From contig NZ_FOLL01000008.1 of assembly GCF_900112315.1 (NCBI RefSeq), positions 62,001 to 126,000 of the forward strand: DNA of 64,000 nucleotides, in the 5' to 3' direction. How positions within the stretch are numbered: the stretch's first letter is position 1; each line of letters begins with the position of its first letter. Both the position numbers and the translations under genes were made by a program. The notes under the pieces were generated by a model that saw nothing but the letters and a program-made list of their open reading frames with translations, did not search any database and was not told the origin of the DNA. Source of the DNA: Parapedobacter composti. GTDB lineage: Bacteria; Bacteroidota; Bacteroidia; Sphingobacteriales; Sphingobacteriaceae. Below are positions 42,548 to 50,639 of the stretch, one piece after another.

Positions 42548-43585
42548 TTAATAACGGAATTCCTTCACTATGTCAATCGCATACCTTACATTGTCAAACG
42601 GGATATCCGGCATGATACCATGGCCCAGATTAAAGATAAAGCCATCCGTTCCCCGCATCCGTTCAAACAATTGCAAAATTTTCGCTTTGATTACCTTTTT
42701 GTCAGCATATAACACAAACGGATCAAGATTCCCCTGTACAGCTATCCCTTCGGGCAACCCATCTTTCACGTGGCGGAGGTCAGCATTCCAGTCCACGGAA
42801 ACCACATCGGGTTTAGCCGTTGCCATCAATGGGGCAAAAACCGAGCTTCCCTTGCAGAACGAAATGACGGGTACCCCACCCCGGTCAATCTTCGAAAAGA
42901 TATAAGCGTTATACCGATGTGCAAACGCTTCATAATCATCCCAAGCCAATGCCAGGGCCCAGCTATCGAACAACTGCAGCGCGTCCACACCCGCTGAAAT
43001 CTGCATATTGAGGTAGTCTACCGTTACATCAGCTATCTTTTGCAGGATAAGGTGTGCCAGTTCAGGTTCATTGTGCAGCAACAGCTTCGTCCGTTTGAAG
43101 TCTTTAGACGAACCGCCCTCCACGAGGTAGCTCAACACGGTAAATGGTGCTCCCGCAAAGCCAATCAGCGGGATACTTCCTTGCAACCGATGTTTTACCA
43201 CCTTAATAGCTTCGGCAACGTATTGCAGTTTATGTACCACATCCGTTTGCAGCGCCTCTGCATCCGATCGGCTGCGTACCGGATTCGCGAACTGGGGTCC
43301 TACTCCCTGTTCAAAGCTCAGTTGACCGCCCATTGCTTCCGCTGTTACCAGAATATCCGAAAACAAAATGGCTGCATCTATGCCCAATAAATCCACGGGG
43401 AGCATGGTTACATCTGCGGCAATCTCAGGGGTTTTGCACATCTCAAGGAAGGAATATCTGTTCTTGATATCCCAATATTCTTTCATGAACCGGCCAGCTT
43501 GGCGCATCATCCACACAGGTGGGCGTTCGGTGGGCCGCGAAAAGGCAGCACGGACGAGTAGGTCGTTTTGTAAATTATGAGTCAC
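42548..43585 (-). CDS. hemE: Uroporphyrinogen decarboxylase
   Basis: 345 residues. AFSRPTERPPVWMMRQAGRFMKEY is the HemE N-terminal signature, with GFAGAPFTVLSYLVEGG and FDSWALALAWDDYE after it, and NLGHGIMPD at the C-terminus. The enzyme decarboxylates uroporphyrinogen III to coproporphyrinogen III. The start codon is GTG (43585), 7 nt after the stop of the TPR gene. It is transcribed with the two-component pair and hemJ. Confidence 0.96.
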   Translation of the reverse strand: MTHNLQNDLLVRAAFSRPTERPPVWMMRQAGRFMKEYWDIKNRYSFLEMCKTPEIAADVTMLPVDLLGIDAAILFSDILVTAEAMGGQLSFEQGVGPQFANPVRSRSDAEALQTDVVHKLQYVAEAIKVVKHRLQGSIPLIGFAGAPFTVLSYLVEGGSSKDFKRTKLLLHNEPELAHLILQKIADVTVDYLNMQISAGVDALQLFDSWALALAWDDYEAFAHRYNAYIFSKIDRGGVPVISFCKGSSVFAPLMATAKPDVVSVDWNADLRHVKDGLPEGIAVQGNLDPFVLYADKKVIKAKILQLFERMRGTDGFIFNLGHGIMPDIPFDNVRYAIDIVKEFRY

Positions 43586-43592
43586 TATTATA

Positions 43593-44114
43593 TTATCTTT
43601 TGTCTTTGGGTATTTCGTTTTCGATTTTATTGATAATCTGCGCCACGCGGGACGTTACGTCGAGCTTCCTTGCTAAGTCGACATAGGCCTTCACACGTTC
43701 AAAGTCCCGCTTTCTCAAATTAAGATTGGCCAAGTTCACTAGGATAATGGCCTTATCGTTTTGCCTGCGGAACGGCAGCCGCGAGGCAATCTGGAAATGC
43801 CGCTCGGCGGCATCATAATCTTCTATCTTCAGGGCAAGGTTACCACTCATGAATTCGTAATAATTGCGTCTGCCTTTGCGCAGATACTCGGGTTTTTTGA
43901 TATCCGCCAGCAATCGGCGCGCCTTGTCGTAATCCTGCTTCTGGAACGCCTGTGAGGCCATGAAAACCGTACCCTCACGGTAGTGGCTCCAGATGAGGTA
44001 CCCCATTGCGCCCCCGATAAGTACGGCCGACTGAACGTTGTTCGTATATATCGCGTAGCCCAGTACCAACAGCAAAAAAAACAAAACCGCGGCACGCGCC
44101 TTGGACGTCATCAT
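43593..44114 (-). CDS. Membrane-anchored TPR-like protein of unknown function
   Basis: 173 residues. Two hydrophobic helices at the N-terminus (about 8-42, AVLFFLLLVLGYAIY and AVLIGGAMGYLIW). TPR-like units follow (FQKQDYDKARRLLADIKKPEY; SGNLALKIEDYDAAERHFQIASRLPF; VNLANLNLRKRDFERVKAYVDLARKL). It overlaps the stop of the response-regulator gene by 4 nt (ATGA) and precedes hemE by 7 nt. That conserved tightness suggests a link between the regulator and heme synthesis. No catalytic motif is seen. No gene name is known to me. Confidence 0.75.
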   Translation of the reverse strand: MMTSKARAAVLFFLLLVLGYAIYTNNVQSAVLIGGAMGYLIWSHYREGTVFMASQAFQKQDYDKARRLLADIKKPEYLRKGRRNYYEFMSGNLALKIEDYDAAERHFQIASRLPFRRQNDKAIILVNLANLNLRKRDFERVKAYVDLARKLDVTSRVAQIINKIENEIPKDKR

Positions 44115-44827
44115 GAGTTTTGCGGATTGTCGGTGAACTTATATCCTACCCCACGTATGGAATGGAAATACCGCGGGTGCTTCTGATCGGGCTCAAAATA
44201 CTTCCTAAATGTCAGGATAAAATTATCTATGGTACGTGTTGAGGGATAGACGTCATAGTTCCAAACCGTTTCCAGGATCTGCTCGCGCGAAACCGCTTCA
44301 TTACGGCGCTCGATAAGCAGCTTGAGCAGCATGGTTTCCTTCTTGGTCAACGAGGTAACCGTACCATCTGCATGGTGGAGTTCAAACGAATTGAAATAAA
44401 TGGTCTTATCACCAATGGTATACGCGTTGAGCTCTTTCAGTTCGTCCCCTTTCATGCTGCGTCTAACCAATATGCCCACACGCAGTATCAGCTCTTCGAG
44501 GTTAAACGGTTTCACCAAGTAATCGTCAGCCCCTTTCTTAAGGCCGGTTATCCGATCTTCGCTACTGTTCTTGGCCGTCAGGAACATGATGGGCACTTCC
44601 GTATTCTGTAGGCGTATGGTTTCGGCCACCTGGAAGCCATCAATTTCGGGGATCATGACATCCAATATCACCAAGTTAAACCGCTCTTCCTTGAATATCT
44701 TTAAGGCCTTCTTTCCATCGGTGGCCGTAGACACACGATACCCCTCCAGCTCAAGATTCAGTTTAATGGCTTCGAGGAGGTGCTCTTCGTCTTCCACCAA
44801 TAAAATACGTTGCTTAGTTTGCTGCAT
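44111..44827 (-). CDS. RprY-type OmpR-family response regulator
   Basis: 238 residues from ATG 44827; the upstream frame to 44851 would add eight unlikely residues. The receiver (1-120) has acidic pair in VEDEEH, acceptor D56 in VILDVMIPEIDGF, T in FLTAK and K in LVKPF. The winged-helix DNA-binding domain (about 130-230) has LTKKETMLLKLLIERRNEAVSREQILETVWNYDVYPSTRTIDNFI, a stretch strongly reminiscent of Bacteroides RprY. The 14-nt overlap with the kinase gene indicates co-translation. Regulated genes are not evident here, but heme genes in the same operon are candidates. Confidence 0.92.
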   Translation of the reverse strand: MQQTKQRILLVEDEEHLLEAIKLNLELEGYRVSTATDGKKALKIFKEERFNLVILDVMIPEIDGFQVAETIRLQNTEVPIMFLTAKNSSEDRITGLKKGADDYLVKPFNLEELILRVGILVRRSMKGDELKELNAYTIGDKTIYFNSFELHHADGTVTSLTKKETMLLKLLIERRNEAVSREQILETVWNYDVYPSTRTIDNFILTFRKYFEPDQKHPRYFHSIRGVGYKFTDNPQNS

Positions 44828-45695
44828 AATGGTTGTTAAATATAACTTCAAAAATACTTCCCGATGGGGTATTGTCTTTCACCCGAATCTGTGCACGGTG
44901 TTTTTCCAGCACGGTTTTCACGATATACAACCCCAGCCCCGTACCTTTGGTTTTACGGGTATCCTCATTGCCTACCCGGTAAAACTTATTAAAGATACGC
45001 TTTTTTTCGTCGTCCTGTATACCGATTCCGTGGTCGGCCACAGAAAACACGATGCTGCCGTTGTTCTTCGCCAATTTAACGAACACATGCGCACAGGGGG
45101 GAGAGTATTTCACCGCATTCTCAATTAAGTTGGTCACTACGTTGGTTAGTGCGAACCTGTCACCCTCGATATGGACATCTGGTTCCAGTTCTGTCTTGAT
45201 TATCTGGGACGTACAGGAATGAATCTGCAAGCGGCTCGCCACATGTTGGATCAACTCGGTCAAGTTGATGTTTTCCTTGGGAAAATCGCGCCGGATACTT
45301 TCCATTTTGGTAGCAACCAACACATTTCCAACCAGATCATCAAGCCGCTCAATATCCTTGAGCGAGTTGGAAAGGAACTGTTCCCGCTGCTCCTTGTTCA
45401 AATCACGTTTTAGAATCGTCTGGACGGCCAGTTTGATGGACGCAAGCGGCGACTTCAGCTCATGGGTAACCGCTAATAAGAAATTCTGTTGTTGCTGCTG
45501 GATCCTATGCTCCCGCACAACCGCCTTTTTTAATTTTAATGCCCCCACCACGAAAATAAGCATAAAAAAAAGCCCCTCGCCAATAATCATGACCTTCCGG
45601 TGCGGTTGTGCCTCAACGAGCAACACGCCCCACCAAATCAACTGGGCCGTCGCATAAAAAACCAGAAAATAAAACAACACCAACGACTTCCGCAT
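44814..45695 (-). CDS. Membrane sensor histidine kinase partner of the RprY-like regulator
   Basis: 293 residues, a short kinase. Two membrane helices (about 5-28 and 35-55) with almost no periplasmic part. HisKA has H78 in FLLAVTHELKSPLASIKLA. HATPase_c has the N-box VVTNLIENAVKYSPP, G1 DHGIGIQDDE and G2 GTGLGLYIVKTVL. The lack of an extracytoplasmic domain indicates sensing of membrane state or an internal signal. RprX is the closest named analogue, but this one is shorter than the usual RprX, so the name is not given. First gene of the operon that ends at hemJ. Confidence 0.9.
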   Translation of the reverse strand: MRKSLVLFYFLVFYATAQLIWWGVLLVEAQPHRKVMIIGEGLFFMLIFVVGALKLKKAVVREHRIQQQQQNFLLAVTHELKSPLASIKLAVQTILKRDLNKEQREQFLSNSLKDIERLDDLVGNVLVATKMESIRRDFPKENINLTELIQHVASRLQIHSCTSQIIKTELEPDVHIEGDRFALTNVVTNLIENAVKYSPPCAHVFVKLAKNNGSIVFSVADHGIGIQDDEKKRIFNKFYRVGNEDTRKTKGTGLGLYIVKTVLEKHRAQIRVKDNTPSGSIFEVIFNNHYAAN

Positions 45696-45825
45696 AACAA
45701 TCCCCTAAAATCTAAATCACAAAAGTATTGATTTGCTTTAGTTAAAAGCAAATAGAAGCCACATTATGACAATATTTAAATATATACGCGCATTCAGAAA
45801 AGAAGACGCGCTTAACAAAAATCCG

Positions 45826-45833
45826 TACCTTTG
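45826..45833 (+). promoter_or_regulatory. -7 box directly before the YjjG-like gene
   Basis: TACCTTTG ends 4 nt before ATG 45838. With transcription expected to start a few bases after this box, the mRNA would be leaderless or nearly so. No TTG at 19-21 nt upstream is present. Confidence 0.4.
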
Positions 45834-45837
45834 CCGT

Positions 45838-46539
45838 ATGCGTGACAAGGGTAAAAAGGATATCTTCTTTGATTTGGACCACACGCTGTGGGACTTTGAA
45901 AGAAACGCCGCAGAGACACTTGCTGAACTGTTCGATACCTATCGCTTCCGTGCACTGGGCATTGAATCTGCCGAACAGTTCATCAACACATACAACCGGA
46001 ACAATCAGCGGCTTTGGTCCTTGTACCATCACGGCAAAATTACCAAAGCCGAACTGCGTGAAGCACGTTTTGCAGACACGTTCATCGAATTGGGCATCGA
46101 CCCCACTCTTTTTCCCAAAGCGTTCGAAATTGACTATTTACGAATCTGCCCGCAAAAGACTCACCTGTTCCCGCATGTGCATGAAACCTTGGGTTACCTA
46201 CGTGAAAAATACACCCTACACCTGATATCCAATGGTTTCAAAGAAGCTTCTGAATTAAAAATCGCAAAAACTAACCTGAAAGGGTACTTTACCACCGTGG
46301 TGATTTCCGAAGTAGTGGGCGTACATAAGCCACATCCCCAAATTTTCCATCACGCCGTAACCAACGCCAAAACATCGATCCCGCGCAGTGTCATGGTGGG
46401 CGACAGTTTAGAAGCCGACATCCGTGGGGCATACCAAGTAGGTATGGATGCGATTTATTTCAATCCCAAAAACGAGGACGTACCGCTTGACGTAAAGCAA
46501 AGCATCGCCGCGTTAAACGAACTCACAAGCCTGTTCTGA
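45838..46539 (+). CDS. YjjG-like HAD family noncanonical pyrimidine nucleotidase
   Basis: 233 residues from ATG 45838. An upstream in-frame ATG at 45766 would add 24 residues without family support. HAD motif I is DIFFDLDHTLWDFERN, motif II is LHLISNGF, and motifs III-IV are KPHPQIFHHAVTNA and MVGDSLEADIRGAYQVGMDAIYF. YjjG-type enzymes remove phosphate from noncanonical pyrimidine nucleotides and clean the nucleotide pool. The -7 box ends only 4 nt upstream. It converges with the outer-membrane receptor gene, with 40 nt between stops. Confidence 0.9.
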   Translation: MRDKGKKDIFFDLDHTLWDFERNAAETLAELFDTYRFRALGIESAEQFINTYNRNNQRLWSLYHHGKITKAELREARFADTFIELGIDPTLFPKAFEIDYLRICPQKTHLFPHVHETLGYLREKYTLHLISNGFKEASELKIAKTNLKGYFTTVVISEVVGVHKPHPQIFHHAVTNAKTSIPRSVMVGDSLEADIRGAYQVGMDAIYFNPKNEDVPLDVKQSIAALNELTSLF

Positions 46540-46579
46540 TGCGATACACGAAAAGGCCGTCTTGTGCAAATGCACGCTA

Positions 46580-49075
46580 TTAAAATTGCTGTTCGCTGCC
46601 TCCTCCGTAATCTTCCGTTTCGCCTTTTCGCTTCCGATCTTCACGCTTGATGTTTTGGTTGCCGAAACGGTAGTTGAATGACACCATAAATACCCTGCGC
46701 ATCCAACGGTGTTCAAAATAGCGATAGACCCCGTTGCTCGTCGTATACCCTCCAAATCTCCGCTGGTTCAGCAAGTCCCGTGCATTGAACATGATGCTGC
46801 CCTTTCTGTTCAGCACGTCCATTCTGAGGCCGGCATCAATCACGAAGTTATCGATCCCCCTACCTTGTGCCATAATCCGCGGTGCCTGGTATTCAAGCCG
46901 CGCTTGCAGTGACAGAAGCGGCGTAAAACGGTAATTGGTGGTAGCATTGGCATTCCAGCTGAAACCCGAATTCGATTCGATAATAATATCCTCGTTACCG
47001 ACCTGCACCTGCCCCCCGCTGAACCGCGTATGGAACGCATTTACGTTGGCCATGACGTCCCACTTTTTGGAAATGTCTACCCTGGATATCAACTCAAACC
47101 CCGTGTTTTCATTTTTTCCCAGGTTCTGCCACTGCATCAGTGTTATGCCGTTCGCTTCATCCACTTCCGCGATAATCGGTTGAGTAACGTCATTGACAAT
47201 CCGCTGGTATACGGACGTCGTCAGTAATACAGCTGGCCAGGTCTTTGTATACCCCAGCTCAATGGAATGGATATCTTCAGGCATCAGGTTTGGATTTCCC
47301 TGACGATGGTTTAAATTGTCAGAAACATTCACGAACGGGTTTACCTGCCAACCGCGGGGCCGGCTTACCCGTCTCGTATAGCTTAGCTGGAGCTGATTCT
47401 GGTTGCCGAATTCTTGCGTAAGGAAAACACTGGGATATAGCCGGAAATAGTCAAGCTTTCCTGGAATAACACGCTCCTCCTCCGGCAACCCGGGGGTAAG
47501 CAATCCCAATTCGGTATTCAGATAAGCTTGCTCGGCACGTAGGCCCACCTGATAACCTAACCTGTCGGTCAGCTTGTTTTGGTAATTGGCGTACAGGGCA
47601 TGTACGCTGCTATTCATGTCAAAGTCATTACTTACCCGGTAGTCAGGTAAAAATCCTGTTGTGGAGTCGACTTCCGAATACTGGTATTCCAGCCCCCTTC
47701 GGATAATGCTTCGATAGCCGGCTTCAAACTTGTGATTTTCGCCATCTCCTAAGGGTCTGACATAGTCAACCTGCAGGTTGATGTTATGCCCGGTTTCCTT
47801 GGTATCGTTAATCCGTTCCCGTTCATACAAATTGGAAGGAGGCTGAGTATAATCCTGGTTGAACCAATTGACGCCGGTTTCCGTGTCGTACCCATACGTT
47901 ACGTTAGCAGTAAGTTCTTCCCCCTTATGCGCTAAGCTCCGCCGGAAGTCCAGAAACGCCTCTCCTCCGAAATCGTCTTCATCCTGCCGCGAAATACGCG
48001 TGCTATTACCACTGAATTGAGGGTGGTCAATGTACCGATAAAAAAGATCCTCATTGCGATTATTTCCCCGGATACTCAGGTTCCCCCCGAAACCAAAGAA
48101 AGTTTTCTCGCTCAGGTAATAGTCCACGCCCAGTTGAACGTTGTGATTGAGACCGAGGCGGCCGCTCTCGGAATTATTATGAATCAAACTGTTGCTGCCT
48201 AAGAACTCGGTATTGTTCACTCCGTCGCCTACCATGTTCCGTCTGTTAAACGTATAACCTCCATAATAGTTGAATTTCGTATCCCGGAAGTTAAGGTTAA
48301 ATCCCGCCATATAGTTATTGTAAGAACCACCGGAAGCATTTACCGAACCATTGAAACCTACAAGCGTATTCTTTTTCAGTACGATGTTGATAATCCCCGA
48401 CTGCCCTTCGGCATCATATTTTGACGAAGGATTCGTCACTACTTCGATGCGATCCACCGCGTTGGCGGGCAACGACTGAAGGAACTGGGCGATATCGCTC
48501 CCCGCCATCGCTGACTCCCGGCCATTGATAAGAATACGTACACTGCTGGAACCGCGAAGGCTTACCGTTCCGTCCATATCCACCTGCAACGAAGGAACGT
48601 TGGCCAACAGATCCGTGGCCGTACCGCCTACACTGAGCGTACTTTGCGCCACATTGAATATTTTACGGTCGATGCCCAGTTGCATGGGAGGCGGCGTACC
48701 CTCAACCACCACCTCTTCCAGCAGTTCACCCGAAGGTTTCAGCAAGATATCGCCCAAATCAACGGTTTGTCCTGCGGTTACGACAATCTGCTCCCTTAAG
48801 TAATCCTCATAGCCCACAAACGTAACCCGGAGGGCATAGGTGCCCGGCGCCACCGCTGAAAAATGTACATGGCCATCATCAGCTGTTTGCATCCCCTTGA
48901 CATACGTTTTGTCCGCCTGTTTCAGCAATGCGGCGCTTGCCAGTCCTATTGGTTCCTTCGTGCCGGCGTCGACCACCACGCCTCTTACTATTGCATTGCG
49001 CTCCTGTGCCATCCCCCCAAAAAACCACCCACTCAATACCGTTGCTATTATCCAACGTAATCCCACTTTGCCCAT
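46580..49075 (-). CDS. TonB-dependent-receptor-like outer-membrane beta-barrel (OMP_b-brl_3 type)
   Basis: 831 residues from ATG 49075; a longer frame upstream would hide the signal peptide. The signal peptide (about 1-23, ending GGMAQE) is followed by a CarboxypepD_reg-like domain (about 25-110, VRGVVVDAGTKEPIGLASAALL), then a plug domain (about 120-230, VVVEGTPPPMQLGIDRKIF and ALYANYQNKL further on) and a large barrel ending at GNQNIKREDRKRKGETEDYGGG. The extended C-terminal tail after the last strand is unusual. No SusD partner is nearby, so it is not a classic PUL receptor. A transport substrate cannot be inferred. Confidence 0.87.
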   Translation of the reverse strand: MGKVGLRWIIATVLSGWFFGGMAQERNAIVRGVVVDAGTKEPIGLASAALLKQADKTYVKGMQTADDGHVHFSAVAPGTYALRVTFVGYEDYLREQIVVTAGQTVDLGDILLKPSGELLEEVVVEGTPPPMQLGIDRKIFNVAQSTLSVGGTATDLLANVPSLQVDMDGTVSLRGSSSVRILINGRESAMAGSDIAQFLQSLPANAVDRIEVVTNPSSKYDAEGQSGIINIVLKKNTLVGFNGSVNASGGSYNNYMAGFNLNFRDTKFNYYGGYTFNRRNMVGDGVNNTEFLGSNSLIHNNSESGRLGLNHNVQLGVDYYLSEKTFFGFGGNLSIRGNNRNEDLFYRYIDHPQFSGNSTRISRQDEDDFGGEAFLDFRRSLAHKGEELTANVTYGYDTETGVNWFNQDYTQPPSNLYERERINDTKETGHNINLQVDYVRPLGDGENHKFEAGYRSIIRRGLEYQYSEVDSTTGFLPDYRVSNDFDMNSSVHALYANYQNKLTDRLGYQVGLRAEQAYLNTELGLLTPGLPEEERVIPGKLDYFRLYPSVFLTQEFGNQNQLQLSYTRRVSRPRGWQVNPFVNVSDNLNHRQGNPNLMPEDIHSIELGYTKTWPAVLLTTSVYQRIVNDVTQPIIAEVDEANGITLMQWQNLGKNENTGFELISRVDISKKWDVMANVNAFHTRFSGGQVQVGNEDIIIESNSGFSWNANATTNYRFTPLLSLQARLEYQAPRIMAQGRGIDNFVIDAGLRMDVLNRKGSIMFNARDLLNQRRFGGYTTSNGVYRYFEHRWMRRVFMVSFNYRFGNQNIKREDRKRKGETEDYGGGSEQQF

Positions 49076-49238
49076 AAATCTGTTTGTCGTTATTAAACTC
49101 TTAATTCGTATCTGAAATAATATAGTACCGGAAATCAGCCGCAAAGATTATGCTTTTATTGCAATCATAGGTATATGGTAACCGCAATATTACAGCTTGG
49201 GTGGCTGTATGCACTACATTGTTACCCAGCGCGCATCC

Positions 49239-49520
49239 TCAATCAATACTGACGGTAAGCCCTTCTGCCTTGAGTATTTTCCGGTATACTTCCACCTCAG
49301 TGTAGCTACCCTCCAGCACAGCACACTTACCTTCGGTGTGTACTTTCCAAGCTATCTTCTCGGCTTCCGCTTCCGTATATTGCAGGTGCTTGACCAAGCA
49401 GTTAATCACATGCTCAAAGGTGTTGGTATCGTCGTTCCACAAAATCAATCGATGGTTTGGAGTAATCGATGCCAGCAATTCATCGAGCGTATAGGTTTCT
49501 TCTTGTGTTTCGACCGTCAT
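49239..49520 (-). CDS. clpS: ClpS-type adaptor protein
   Basis: 93 residues from ATG 49520. The start of the longer frame upstream lies before the -7 box. Core: HRLILWNDDTNTFEHVINCLVKHLQYTEAEAEKIAWKVHTEGKCAVLEGSYTEVEVYRKILKAEGL, which matches ClpS with the N-degron-binding DDT segment and the VHTEGK helix. It brings N-end-rule substrates to ClpAP/ClpCP. The promoter box (49526-49533) is very close to the start. Divergent from the FabH-like gene. Confidence 0.92.
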   Translation of the reverse strand: MTVETQEETYTLDELLASITPNHRLILWNDDTNTFEHVINCLVKHLQYTEAEAEKIAWKVHTEGKCAVLEGSYTEVEVYRKILKAEGLTVSID

Positions 49521-49525
49521 GACTA

Positions 49526-49533
49526 CAAATTTA
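49526..49533 (-). promoter_or_regulatory. -7 box directly before clpS
   Basis: On the minus strand TAAATTTG ends 5 nt before ATG 49520, so the transcript could be nearly leaderless. The nearest TTG lies 23 nt upstream, so the spacing is slightly long. Confidence 0.45.
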
Positions 49534-49586
49534 CGGCTTTTTATAAAATTTCCGTACAATTGTATTATTCAAAGGGAGGAAAACTG

Positions 49587-50639
49587 ATGCAACTATACCA
49601 ATCGAGGATAGCGGGCCTGGGATACTATGTTCCAGAAAACGTATACACCAATCACGATCTTACCCGTTTTATGGATACCAATGACGAGTGGATACAGGAG
49701 CGTACGGGTATCCAGGAGCGCAGGTTTGCAGATCGGTTTAACGAAACGACTACCACCATGGCTATGGAAGCGGCCAAAGTTGCTATCCATCGTGCAGGTC
49801 TCACAGCACAGGATATTGATTTTATAGTATTTGCCACATTGAGTCCTGACTATTATTTCCCTGGCTGCGGCGTATTGTTACAGCGGGAGATGGGCATGCG
49901 CGAAATCGGCGCGTTGGATGTACGCAACCAATGTTCAGGATTCGTGTATGCGCTATCAGTGGCCGACCAGTTCATCAAAACTGGAATGTACAAGAACATC
50001 CTGGTAGTGGGCAGCGAAAAACACTCCTTTGCAATGGACTTCGCCACCCGCAGCCGGAACATATCGGTTATCTTCGGCGATGGAGCGGGCGCAGTAGTGC
50101 TCCAACCTACTCAGGAGTACGGTAAAGGCATCTTGAGTACCCATCTCCACAGCGACGGGTCTGAGGCAGAAATATTAGCGATGTACTATCCCGGGGCACA
50201 CGCCAACAAATGGCTGAAAGACAAACCGCCTTTTCCAGATCAGGAATTAGGCGGTCTTTTTCTCACAACGGAACAGTTGGAAAGCGGTGCAGCACTACCC
50301 TATATGGATGGCCCTGCGGTATTCAAAAAAGCTGTCGTTAAATTTCCGGAGGTAATCAAAGAAGCATTGAATGCCAATAACCTTACCGAAAAGGACCTTG
50401 ACCTGCTTATTCCGCACCAAGCAAACCTACGCATCAGTCAATACATACAAAAATTGCTGGGATTGGCTGATCACCAGGTCTTCAACAACATTCAACGATA
50501 CGGCAACACCACCGCTGCGTCAGTACCCATCGCGCTGTGTGAAGCATGGGAGGCGGGAAAAATCCAGGAAAACGATTTGATATGTTTGGCTGCCTTCGGC
50601 TCCGGCTTTACATGGGCGAGCGCGCTGATAAGGTGGTGA
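49587..50639 (+). CDS. FabH-like 3-oxoacyl-ACP synthase III
   Basis: 350 residues from ATG 49587, with AGGGAGG 9 nt before it. A longer frame upstream was rejected because it runs into the divergent clpS promoter. The catalytic Cys is C116 in DVRNQCSGFVYA, the His is in IPHQANLRI and the Asn in RYGNTTAASVPI, the FabH triad. At 350 residues it is slightly longer than E. coli FabH (317), as in a second Bacteroidota FabH type. The primer it accepts (acetyl or branched acyl-CoA) is not evident. The stop abuts the convergent dehydratase gene. Confidence 0.88.
   Translation: MQLYQSRIAGLGYYVPENVYTNHDLTRFMDTNDEWIQERTGIQERRFADRFNETTTTMAMEAAKVAIHRAGLTAQDIDFIVFATLSPDYYFPGCGVLLQREMGMREIGALDVRNQCSGFVYALSVADQFIKTGMYKNILVVGSEKHSFAMDFATRSRNISVIFGDGAGAVVLQPTQEYGKGILSTHLHSDGSEAEILAMYYPGAHANKWLKDKPPFPDQELGGLFLTTEQLESGAALPYMDGPAVFKKAVVKFPEVIKEALNANNLTEKDLDLLIPHQANLRISQYIQKLLGLADHQVFNNIQRYGNTTAASVPIALCEAWEAGKIQENDLICLAAFGSGFTWASALIRW

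Noticed and set aside
46580..49075. SusC-type receptor of a polysaccharide utilisation locus
   Set aside because: No SusD, glycoside hydrolase or anti-sigma gene is adjacent, and the barrel type fits OMP_b-brl_3 better.
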